From: Nonomuraea deserti
Lineage (GTDB): Bacteria; Actinomycetota; Actinomycetes; Streptosporangiales; Streptosporangiaceae
Length of the DNA: 49,303 bases
NCBI RefSeq assembly: GCF_004348685.1
Contig: NZ_SMKO01000058.1
Location: 1-49,303, forward strand
Reading direction: 5' to 3'
Shown: one piece after another, positions 39,451-46,376 of the stretch
How the letters are laid out: each line of letters starts with the position of its first letter
Numbering within the stretch: position 1 is the first letter of the stretch
The notes under the pieces: generated by a model
What the model was told of the DNA's origin: nothing
The model's input: only the letters and a program-made list of their open reading frames with translations
Database searches by the model: none
Made by a program: the position numbers and the translations under genes

Positions 39451-40190
39451 TGAGCTATCGCCACGCGACCGTCCGGACCGACTACCGGGACCTGTCCAGC
39501 GGCTCGGTGCTGCACTCCGCCGCGGGTTTCCCCGCATTCCCCGTCCGGCTGGCCAGCGAGATCTTCCAGCGGGCGCTGGCCTTGCGTGGCGGCGACCGGC
39601 CCGCCGTGGTCTGGGATCCGTGTTGCGGCAGCGGTTACCTCCTGACCGTTCTGGCGTTGTCACACCGGCGCCGGATCGCCTCTGTGCTGGCCTCCGACCT
39701 CGACCCCGAAGCACTGGGCCTGGCCGGACGCAACCTCGCCCTGCTGAGCCGGGCCGGTTTGGCTGCCCGCGCCGCCGATCTCGAGGCGCGCTCCGTCCGC
39801 TTCGGCAAGCCGGCATACGCCGCGGCGGCGCACGCTGCCCACCGGCTCGCCGCCGAGCTCGCCGCCGTCGGAGGGGATGTGCCGCACGCGGTGCGCCACG
39901 CCGACGTGTTCGACCCCGACCAGCTCCGGCGGGCACTCGGACACCATGTACCCGACATCGTGATCACCGACGTCCCCTACGGCGAACAGACCCACTGGCA
40001 CGGCTCCGGGGCGACGGCAGGAGTCGCCGGCATGGTCGACGCCCTGACGACTGTGCTCCCGCGGGGCAGCGTGATCGCGGTGACCGTACGAGGCCGCAAG
40101 GTTCCCTTGGAGCGCGGGCCACGTCCCCGTACATCCTTCAAGATCGGCACCCGAGCCGTCACGCTGTTCCAGACCTCCGGTGCCGCCTGA
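39450..40190 (+). CDS. aviRa: AviRa-like 23S rRNA guanine-N1 methyltransferase
   Basis: 246 residues, class I SAM methyltransferase. AAGFPAFPVRLASEIFQRAL (about 26-45), VWDPCCGSGYLLTVLALSHR (SAM motif I, about 54-73), ASDLDPEALGLAGRNLALLS (motif II) and IVITDVPYGEQTHW (active-site motif IV) parallel what I recall of AviRa. AviRa methylates G2535 of 23S rRNA and blocks orthosomycin antibiotics. The ATG shares one base with the aviRb-like stop, so the pair is coupled. No sugar, halogenase or polyketide genes of an orthosomycin cluster are nearby, which points to a stand-alone resistance pair. Confidence 0.83.
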   Translation: MSYRHATVRTDYRDLSSGSVLHSAAGFPAFPVRLASEIFQRALALRGGDRPAVVWDPCCGSGYLLTVLALSHRRRIASVLASDLDPEALGLAGRNLALLSRAGLAARAADLEARSVRFGKPAYAAAAHAAHRLAAELAAVGGDVPHAVRHADVFDPDQLRRALGHHVPDIVITDVPYGEQTHWHGSGATAGVAGMVDALTTVLPRGSVIAVTVRGRKVPLERGPRPRTSFKIGTRAVTLFQTSGAA

Positions 40191-40199
40191 AGGACCGCC

Positions 40200-40690
40200 G
40201 CCGGCGGCGGGCCGGGCCGGCCTGGTCGGCCAGCCGTCCGGGCCCGCAGCCGACGGCGGCACCTCGACGACGAAGCACATGAAGCTGAGTTCGTTCGCGA
40301 ACTCATGGAAGTCGTCGGGGAACAGCTCGCGGGCGGCCGGGTCGACCTGCGGTTCGCTGATGACGCAAGGCGGAAGCCGGCGGTGGTGAACGCGTCGGTC
40401 ATCGCGTGCGACGGCCCGCGCCAGAAAGTCAGCGGGAAGGACTGCCCGTCGAACGTGTCGTCGTCGAGCGGCAGCGGATCACGTACGTCGGCCACGTGCA
40501 GGTCCGCGTCGTCGCCGCGCCGTCGCCGAGCCGCCGCCTGGCTGTCGCCAGCATTCCGGCGCCGGCGTCGATGCCGGTGACCACGGCACCGCGATCGCGT
40601 AGTGCCACGCACAGCGGGCCGGAACCGCAACCGGCGTCCAGGATCCGGCGGCCGTCCAGCGGGACACCGGCTCCGGCATGAGACACCGCG
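40200..40690 (-). pseudogene. Decayed class I SAM-dependent methyltransferase
   Basis: Three pieces in different frames, read on the minus strand, line up as one methyltransferase. Piece 1 is GRRILDAGCGSGPL with VVTGIDAGAGMLATARRRL (motif I and II). Piece 2 is DLHVADVRDPLPLDDDTFD, joined directly to SFPLTFWRGPSHAMTDAFT. Piece 3 is ISEPQVDPAARELFPDDF followed by MCFVVEVPPS. At least two frameshifts are visible, and the central region expected after DDDTFD is missing. The N terminus is also unclear. The limits given are approximate. It lies directly beyond the aviRa-like gene, on the opposite strand. Confidence 0.75.
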
Positions 40691-40842
40691 CCTCATCCGC
40701 CAAGGCACGAACGGCGTGGCCCGCGGACCAGCACGTGACAGGCGGCATCTGGCAGGCCGTGGCCGAGTAGGTGGCGGAATGCGGCTGGGAAGCGGAAAGA
40801 GGCCCATGGAAAACCGGTGCAATTCCTGCGTACCATTTTCAC

Positions 40843-42300
40843 GTGATCATGGGCTGGGTGCTCTTATGCGTGTTTCTCGGGATTCCCGTGGCGTTAGTGT
40901 GCGGCTCGGTGGTCTTCGCGTCTGAGTCGGCCCGGCACGCCCATCCCAGATCATGGCTCCTGGTCCGGGGGGCGGCTCTGGCGGTCGCCGGCCTCCTGGT
41001 GATGGCGGTCATCGCCTGGTCAACACGCGAAGACAAGCACTATGACGACTCCCTTGGTCTGCTGCTCCTGACGGCTGTCATCGGGGGGTCGCTGTTCCTC
41101 GCCGGGTTGGGCCGTTTACTCCGTGGCTGCTGGGCATCCTGCGGCGGCGCACCGCCCGGCTGTCGCCGACGATCCGGTTGGCCTCCCGTGACGTGGCCCG
41201 TAACCGCCGCCTGACCGCTGCTCCGATCGCGATCACGATGGTTACGACGGCCCTCGCGGTGGCTTTTCTGATCATCGCGGTCGCTGAGACGGCACAGAGC
41301 AGGGCCGGCTACTATCCCTCGGCTCGCTCGGGCGCTCTCGTCGCGGATGTGTGGGCGAAAGACGCGACAATGTCACGGGCAGTCATTCAGCAGGAATTGC
41401 CCGGAGTGCCCATCGCCCAGAGAGATTCTCCAAGCCATCGTGGGCACTTCAGCCTGGATGTCGAGGATGTGGACCTCCCCGACGTGGAGAGCGTCGTTCC
41501 GGCCGGCTTCATCGGTGATCAGGCACTCTTGCGCTATCTCACAGGAGATTCGACCACGCCGTATGACGAGGGCACAGCCGTGGTGGTCACGCCTGATGAC
41601 GTACAAGTCGACACGGTGACGCTCCACTACTCCCTTTCCCCCGACGAGGAGGGGAGGGGAGCTCCAGGCGGAGTCCATCCCCGCGATCGCGGTCAGATCC
41701 TCCGATCCGCACGTCAACGAGGTCTTCATCCCGACGAAGATCATCAAGGACCTGGGTCTTCGCCCCGAGCCGGACACACTGATCATCGATCCATCCGCCC
41801 ATCGAACGACGGAGGCCGAGCAGGATCGGATCGACCAGCGACCGGGTGATGGAGCGACGACCTACGTCGAGCGAGGGTTCCAGGACTCGGTGGGATGGAT
41901 GGGCGTGGTCGCGGCGATGATCGTCGTAGGGCTCGGCAGCGCGCTGGTCGCGGGTGGCCGGGCGGGCACCGGAGGCCGGTCGAGACGGGTGCTGCTGCGC
42001 GTCGGCAACGGGTCGGTCCTGACGCTGCGGATGTTCGCCGCGAGTCGCGCAGGATTGAGCATGCTCTGCGGAACGGCGCTGGGGGCGGCCGCGGGGTGTG
42101 TCATCGGGTTGCTCCTGGCGTGGCCGAGCACGGCTTCGGTCGACTGGGAGGTGCCGCCGCGGGTGTCCTTCGAAACCCCGTGGTGGGCCGTCGCCGCTCT
42201 GGTCGCCGGGCTGCCGGTGGTCGCCGGGGTGATCGCGGCGCTGCCCAGGCCTCGCGTGAGCAGTGGGAGATCTCATGACCTCCCCGACCGAGTGCGTTGA
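40843..42300 (+). pseudogene. Truncated, frameshifted FtsX-like ABC transporter permease
   Basis: Three consecutive frames form one permease-like protein. From 40843 to about 41110 there are three helices (GWVLLCVFLGIPVALVCGSV onward). From about 41115 the text continues as FTPWLLGILRRRTARLSPTI, RLASRDVARNRRL and a helix, up to about 41650. From about 41655 it continues as LQAESIPAIAVRSSD through two last helices to 42300. Two single-base shifts, the second in a G-rich run near 41650, break the frame. The first half of an ordinary FtsX-type permease and the partner ATPase are absent. Sequencing error could explain one shift but not the missing half. Confidence 0.75.
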
Positions 42301-42352
42301 GACACATCTTCGACCGGTTCTGCTCGCTGGTGCCGGCAGTGTGAGAATCCGC

Positions 42353-43360
42353 TCAGGCGGGCGGCGCAAGCCGAGCTATCCGGTCAAGAAGTCCATCGTC
42401 TAGATCCCCCACCAGCATCCCGTTGTTCACCGAGGGGCGGCAATAGGGGGCGATCCGTACCCAAGCCGGCGGTCCCTCCGCGTAACCGAAGTGCAGAAGG
42501 AACATCTCCCGCCGGCTGCCACCGACTTCTCTGCAGGTGTTCCCGCCTGACTCGGCGTCCTGTGAGTTGAGCTCCGCCGCCAGCTGACGTGCCTGTCGCT
42601 GCCGGTGCTCCAGCCCATTCGACGGGCGTGGCGTGGAGTTCCCGCTTAGTTCTTTCCGGCAGACCAGCACCTTGATCACCCCGTCGGGCACCATCTGCTC
42701 ATTCTGCCCCCGCCGTCCGGTCGCCGGGTCGCAAGGGTTCTTCGGCGGGAGGAGTGTCCAGGTCCCGGTGCGGTAGGCGGCGGTGATGCTGCTCCCGACG
42801 TAGGAATCGCTGACGACCGTGCCATTGGTGGTCGTGACGCAGGAGTTGACATCTTCGGCGCTGCCCACCCACAGCGCCCGGCCATCGGGGTAGGCGAACC
42901 GGATGACGTAGTTGGTCATCTGGCCGCCCACCAACGTGCACGCCTTTTCGACGCGATCGGTGGTGATCGGAAGATAGCCCAGGTCGCGGGCCATCAACGT
43001 GGCCTGGTCGGTCAACATCCGTGATCCGGCAAGTGACTCCCCACCCGGATGCGAGTTCTGTCCGGGGTAGGCGCAGATCAACGCGCTGGTAGGTGCGCCG
43101 GGCACGAGCGAGTCCTCGACACCGTCGAAGTCGGCGGCATCCGGCACCCAGTGGCCGATCTCGTCGCTGTCCCAGCGTTGCGGACATGAAGCCGGTACCG
43201 GTGGCGCGGGCTCGCCGACCGTGGCCGGGACCAGGACGACCGCGGCGAGCAGCAGGACCGCCGCCAGGACGACGCTGACCCAATGGAGGGGTTTCACACG
43301 CTGATGACGCTGTCCGCCTGCCATCGGTTCACCGGACGGAGGCTCAGGCCGGTAGGTCAC
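42353..43360 (-). CDS. Membrane-anchored extracytoplasmic protein with an internal duplication
   Basis: 335 residues (start GTG 43360; ATG 43324 is an alternative). A short cytoplasmic part and one helix (about 27-46) precede an exported region. Two halves look homologous. The first runs from about 92: ALICAYPG, LTDQATLMARDLGYLP, CTLVGGQMTNYVIRFAYPDG, WVGSAEDVNSC, GTVVSD. The second runs from about 228: KVLVCRKE, RQRQARQLAAELN, CREVGGSRREMFLLHFGYAE, WVRIAPYCRPS, GMLVGD. Conserved cysteines in both suggest disulfides. No known domain is recognised. It is convergent with the FtsX remnant. Confidence 0.72.
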   Translation of the reverse strand: MTYRPEPPSGEPMAGGQRHQRVKPLHWVSVVLAAVLLLAAVVLVPATVGEPAPPVPASCPQRWDSDEIGHWVPDAADFDGVEDSLVPGAPTSALICAYPGQNSHPGGESLAGSRMLTDQATLMARDLGYLPITTDRVEKACTLVGGQMTNYVIRFAYPDGRALWVGSAEDVNSCVTTTNGTVVSDSYVGSSITAAYRTGTWTLLPPKNPCDPATGRRGQNEQMVPDGVIKVLVCRKELSGNSTPRPSNGLEHRQRQARQLAAELNSQDAESGGNTCREVGGSRREMFLLHFGYAEGPPAWVRIAPYCRPSVNNGMLVGDLDDGLLDRIARLAPPA

Positions 43361-43435
43361 GACCCACTGTCACCGACGCCACGCGCCGGGGTCTTGGCCG
43401 GCTGGTCATGCCGGCCCCGGCCTCGGGCCGACCAC

Positions 43436-44581
43436 TCAACCGCGGAGCTTCGCGTTGAGCCGGGCGGCCTGTCGCGTGAGGTGGTCGCGTTCGGGGAGGC
43501 TGGACGCTGATCGGGCGGCTTCGGCGTAGAACCGGGCCGCGGTCACCAGGTCACCGTCGCGCTCGTGCAGGTACGCCGCGGCGGCGGTGTGGCGGGGCAG
43601 CGAGGGGTCGAGCTCCGCCAGGGCGGCCAGGCCGGCCCGCGGGCCGTCGGCCTCGCCCACCGCGACGGCCCGGTTCAGGCGGGCCACCGGGCTGCCGGTG
43701 AGGCGTACCAGCTCGTCGTACCACTCGACGATCTGCACCCAGTCGGTCTCCTCGGCCGTGAGGGCGTCGGCGTGCAGCGCGGCGACGGCGGCCTGGGCCT
43801 GGAACTCGCCCAGCCGGTCGCGCGCGAGAGCGGCCTGCAGCACGTCCACGCCCTCGGCGATCAGACGGGTGTCCCACAGGCCGCGATCCTGTTCGGCAAG
43901 GGGTACGAGGTTGCCGTCCGGGGCCGTACGTGCCGGGCGCCGCGCGTGGTGCAGCAGCATGAGCGCGAGCAGGCCCGCCACCTCCTCATGGTGAGTCCTG
44001 GCCGCGAGCTGGCGGGTGAGCCGGATCGCCTCGGCGGCGAGGTCGACGTCACCGGAGTAGCCCTCGTTGAAGACGAGGTAGAGCACGCGCAGCACCGTGG
44101 CGACGTCACCGGGCTGGTTGAACCGTACGGACGAGACGGTCCGCTTGGCCCGGCTGATGCGCTGCGCCATGGTCGCCTCCGGCACGAGGTAGGCCTGCGC
44201 GATCTGGCGCGTGGTCAGGCCGCCGACCGCGCGCAGCGTCAGCGCGACGGCCGAGGCCGGTGTCAGGGACGGGTGCGCGCACAGGAAGTACAGCTGCAGC
44301 GTGTCGTCCGCCGCCTCGCTCTGGCCCGGCTCCGGCTCTGTCTCGACGCGTACCTCGCGGTGCCGCCGGGAGGTGTCGGCGCGGGCGGCGTCGAGGAACT
44401 TGCGCCAGGCCACGGTGACCAGCCAGCCCTTGGGGTCGCGCGGTGGATCGTCCTGCCACACGCGTACGGCCTCGATCAGGGCGTCCTGTACGGCGTCCTC
44501 GGCGGCCGCGAAGTCGGCTCCGCGACGGACGAGGATGCTGATCACCGTGGGCACCAGCTCCCGCAGCAGCGACTCGTTCAC
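43436..44581 (-). CDS. ECF42-type RNA polymerase sigma factor (DUF6596 C terminus)
   Basis: 381 residues. Region 2 is short (RRGADFAAAEDAVQDALIEA, about 19-38; DPKGWLVTVAWRKFLDAARA). Region 4 includes TRQIAQAYLVPEATMAQRIS, then RAKRTV. A long C-terminal helical extension follows (about 165-381, VLRVLYLVFNEGYSGDVDLA, then RLTRQLA; VARLNRAVAVGEADGP), the DUF6596 part that defines group ECF42. In this group no anti-sigma factor is linked; a YCII/DGPF protein gene is, as here. The GTG overlaps the YCII stop by 4 bp. A matching promoter lies before the operon and another before the adjacent oxidoreductase gene. Confidence 0.92.
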   Translation of the reverse strand: MNESLLRELVPTVISILVRRGADFAAAEDAVQDALIEAVRVWQDDPPRDPKGWLVTVAWRKFLDAARADTSRRHREVRVETEPEPGQSEAADDTLQLYFLCAHPSLTPASAVALTLRAVGGLTTRQIAQAYLVPEATMAQRISRAKRTVSSVRFNQPGDVATVLRVLYLVFNEGYSGDVDLAAEAIRLTRQLAARTHHEEVAGLLALMLLHHARRPARTAPDGNLVPLAEQDRGLWDTRLIAEGVDVLQAALARDRLGEFQAQAAVAALHADALTAEETDWVQIVEWYDELVRLTGSPVARLNRAVAVGEADGPRAGLAALAELDPSLPRHTAAAAYLHERDGDLVTAARFYAEAARSASSLPERDHLTRQAARLNAKLRG

Positions 44582-44985
44582 TCGGTCACCGTGGGCGGCT
44601 CGGCCAGGAAGGGGCGCACCTCGAGCCACTCGTGGATCGGTTTGCCGCCCGCGCCCGGAGCCGCGGACAGCTCTGCGGCCAGCTCGAGCGCCCGCTCGTA
44701 GGTGTCGACGTCGATCACCATCCAGCCGGCGATCAGGTCCTTGGTCTCCGCGAACGGGCCGTCGGTGACCGGCGGGCGCCCCTCGCCGTCGTAGCGGACG
44801 AACGTGCCCTCCGGGGAGAGCGCCTGGCCGTCGACGAACTCGCCGGTGTCCTCGAGCCGAGCGGCGAAGTCCCGCATGTACTGGATGTGGGCCGTGAGCT
44901 CCTCCGGCGTCCACTGGTCCATCGGCACGTCGTTGACCGCTGCCGGCGCGCCACGGTAGTGCTTGAGCAGCAGGTACTTGGCCAT
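44578..44985 (-). CDS. YCII/DGPF domain protein
   Basis: 135 residues starting MAKYLLLKHYRGAPAAVNDV. The YCII-related fold shows VDGQALSPEGTFVRYDGEGR and the DGPF signature VTDGPFAETKDLIAGW (about 81-96), ending PIHEWLEVRPF. DGPF proteins accompany ECF42 sigma factors and are thought to be their targets or partners; no enzymatic activity is established. AAAGGAG precedes the ATG at 44985. It is translationally coupled to the sigma gene downstream (GTGA overlap). Confidence 0.92.
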   Translation of the reverse strand: MAKYLLLKHYRGAPAAVNDVPMDQWTPEELTAHIQYMRDFAARLEDTGEFVDGQALSPEGTFVRYDGEGRPPVTDGPFAETKDLIAGWMVIDVDTYERALELAAELSAAPGAGGKPIHEWLEVRPFLAEPPTVTE

Positions 44986-45034
44986 CGTGTTCTCCTTTGT
45001 GCGGTACGGCCCATTGTGGCCGGTGTTCACTGCG

Positions 45035-45067
45035 GGGACGGAGCCGCGCGCGGGTTCTCGACATCCC
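45035..45067 (-). promoter_or_regulatory. Predicted ECF42 promoter of the YCII-sigma operon
   Basis: Read on the minus strand: GGGATGTCGAGAA, 8 variable bases, CGGCTCCGTCCC. TGTCGA is the -35 and CGTC the -10, with 17 bp between them. An almost identical element lies at 45693-45725. ECF42 promoters are, as I recall, described with a TGTCGA -35. The predicted start is about 45 bp upstream of the YCII ATG, implying positive autoregulation. Confidence 0.72.
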
Positions 45068-45117
45068 ATCGCGACTTTTCCTATGGAATTTCAGGCGGCT
45101 GCGACGTACGCGCCCGC

Positions 45118-45615
45118 TCAGGCACGCCGGCGCTCGTCGCGCTGCCGGATCAGCTCCTCGACCGCGCTCGGCAGCGTCGTCTCGAAGTCGATCAGCTTCG
45201 CCCACGTCGGCGTCACCACGATCCGGACCATGCCGTCGTAGAGCGAGCGCACCTCCGCCTCCCACTCGACCCGCTGCTCGGGCGTCATCTGGTAGCTGCC
45301 GTTCATCTGCAGGTACTCGTCCGGGATGCCCTCGACGACGTCCAGCTCGGCCCGGCCGCGGATGAGCAGGATCTTGGGCGGGTGCACCTCCGTGTCGATC
45401 GTCAGGGCGACCGCCGGGTTGTCGCGGAGGGCCGGGAGCTTCGGGGCGTTCTTCGACGTGCACATCACGATCTCCGAGCCGTTCCAGGTGAACCCGATCG
45501 GGACGTTGCGGGGCGTGCCGTCCTTGGCGATGTAGGCCAGGCGGGTCAGGTCGCGGGCGAGCAGTTCCCGGCTGGTCGGCCGGCTCAGAATCTCGGTGAT
45601 CTCCTGCGGTTGCAC
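45118..45615 (-). CDS. PPOX-class (pyridoxamine 5'-phosphate oxidase-like) oxidoreductase
   Basis: 165 residues from GTG 45615, with AAGGAGG ten bases upstream. The split-barrel flavin/F420-binding fold is indicated by RLAYIAKDGTPRNVPIGFTW (about 25-44), EIVMCTSKNAPKLPALRDNP and VALTIDTEVHPPKILLIRGR (about 71-90), then TWAKLIDFETTLP at the end. Members use FMN or F420 to reduce or oxidise small molecules; the substrate is unknown. It is separated from the YCII gene by 132 bp. Its own upstream region carries a near copy of the sigma operon promoter, so it is a predicted member of the ECF42 regulon. Confidence 0.85.
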   Translation of the reverse strand: MQPQEITEILSRPTSRELLARDLTRLAYIAKDGTPRNVPIGFTWNGSEIVMCTSKNAPKLPALRDNPAVALTIDTEVHPPKILLIRGRAELDVVEGIPDEYLQMNGSYQMTPEQRVEWEAEVRSLYDGMVRIVVTPTWAKLIDFETTLPSAVEELIRQRDERRRA

Positions 45616-45692
45616 GGTCGTCCCCCTCCTTATCGTTCGTGTACGTGCGGCGCGGCGGCCCGTGACGGCCCGTGGCGGCCTCTGGTGTCCCT

Positions 45693-45725
45693 GGGACGGA
45701 GCCGGCGGAGCATTCTCGACATCCC
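45693..45725 (-). promoter_or_regulatory. Predicted ECF42 promoter of the PPOX oxidoreductase gene
   Basis: Minus strand GGGATGTCGAGAA, 8 bases, CGGCTCCGTCCC. It is identical to the 45035-45067 element in both blocks (25 of 25 bases) and differs only in the 8-bp spacer and flanks. It lies 78 bp upstream of the GTG at 45615. Identity confined to the -35/-10 blocks argues for selection rather than recent duplication of the whole region. Confidence 0.72.
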
Positions 45726-46010
45726 CGGCGGGCCGAATCTCCCCGATGTTTTCCGGGCGGGAAGTCACCCCATACCGCCGGACCAGAGCTCCCCGCACGC
45801 GCAGGGCAAGCCGATGACCCGCTGTCCGGTTGCCTGCCGTGCTCAGCGGGACCGCGGTCGGACGGTCGTGGGCATCATGGGGCGGTCCGGCTCGGGAGTG
45901 GCGGTGCGGTGTCAGCACGTGACTGATATCCGGCAGGCCGTGGCCGGGCAAGGCGGGGGTCTCATGTGGGAGGTCGCAAGGGGGCACAGGGCAAGGGAGG
46001 CTGGACACGA
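45726..46010. other. Intergenic stretch without recognisable gene
   Basis: Between the predicted ECF42 promoter and the tRNA-Ser terminator. Short open frames on both strands lack ribosome sites and family similarity. Two near copies of a short motif (GATATCCGGCAGGCCGTGGC at about 45925; a related GGCATCTGGCAGGCCGTGGC at about 40743) are the only notable content. Confidence 0.5.
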
Positions 46011-46045
46011 CGAAGGGGCCGACTTGGATGGGGTCGGCCCCTTCG
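46011..46045 (-). terminator. Terminator after tRNA-Ser(GGA)
   Basis: Perfect 13-bp stem CGAAGGGGCCGAC / GTCGGCCCCTTCG around a 9-nt loop, 22 bp beyond the tRNA 3' end on the minus strand. Confidence 0.85.
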
Positions 46046-46067
46046 CGTTTACTGCCTCAACCAGGCG

Positions 46068-46152
46068 CGGAGGATGGGGGATTTGAACCCCCGAAAGGTT
46101 GCCCTTTACACGCTTTCCAAGCGTGCGCCCTCGGCCACTAGGCGAATCCTCC
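46068..46152 (-). tRNA. tRNA-Ser, anticodon GGA
   Basis: Acceptor GGAGGAT pairs with ATCCTCC. Anticodon stem CACGC/GCGTG holds loop TTGGAAA (anticodon GGA). There is a long variable arm, T stem GGGGG/CCCCC with TTCAAAT loop, and discriminator G. CCA is not encoded. It reads UCC/UCU codons. The D-arm and anticodon stem are nearly identical to tRNA-Ser(CGA) at 33660. Confidence 0.95.
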
Positions 46153-46249
46153 GCGGACGAGCTTACCTGACTCCGAGGAGTACGGAGACCACGTTTTCTC
46201 CGAGTCTGCGGGGATGGAGCGAGCACTGCGGCATGCGGCTAGACTGTCA

Positions 46250-46341
46250 ACGGACCCCTCGCGCGGCGTCATCCTGTGAACCTCCCCAGGGCCGGAAGGC
46301 AGCAAGGATAAGCGGGCTCTGGCGGGTGTGCGGGGGGTCTC
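46250..46341 (+). ncRNA. ffs: Signal recognition particle RNA, small bacterial type
   Basis: Contains the universally conserved SRP domain IV: GTGAACCTCCCCAGG, then GCCGGAAGGCAGCA, with the GGAA tetraloop and asymmetric loop bound by Ffh. The ends pair as GGACCCC...GGGGTC. The length of about 90 nt suits the 4.5S form of actinobacteria. It lies just upstream of dnaX, as in other actinobacteria. Ends are approximate. Confidence 0.92.
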
Positions 46342-46376
46342 TTCGTTGAGAGCCCCCTCGCAGGCGGGATGGTCGC

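Noticed and set aside
45616..46010. Small genes in the gap before tRNA-Ser(GGA)
   Set aside because: Frames of 60-85 codons have no ribosome site, no conserved motif and overlap a predicted promoter or terminator.
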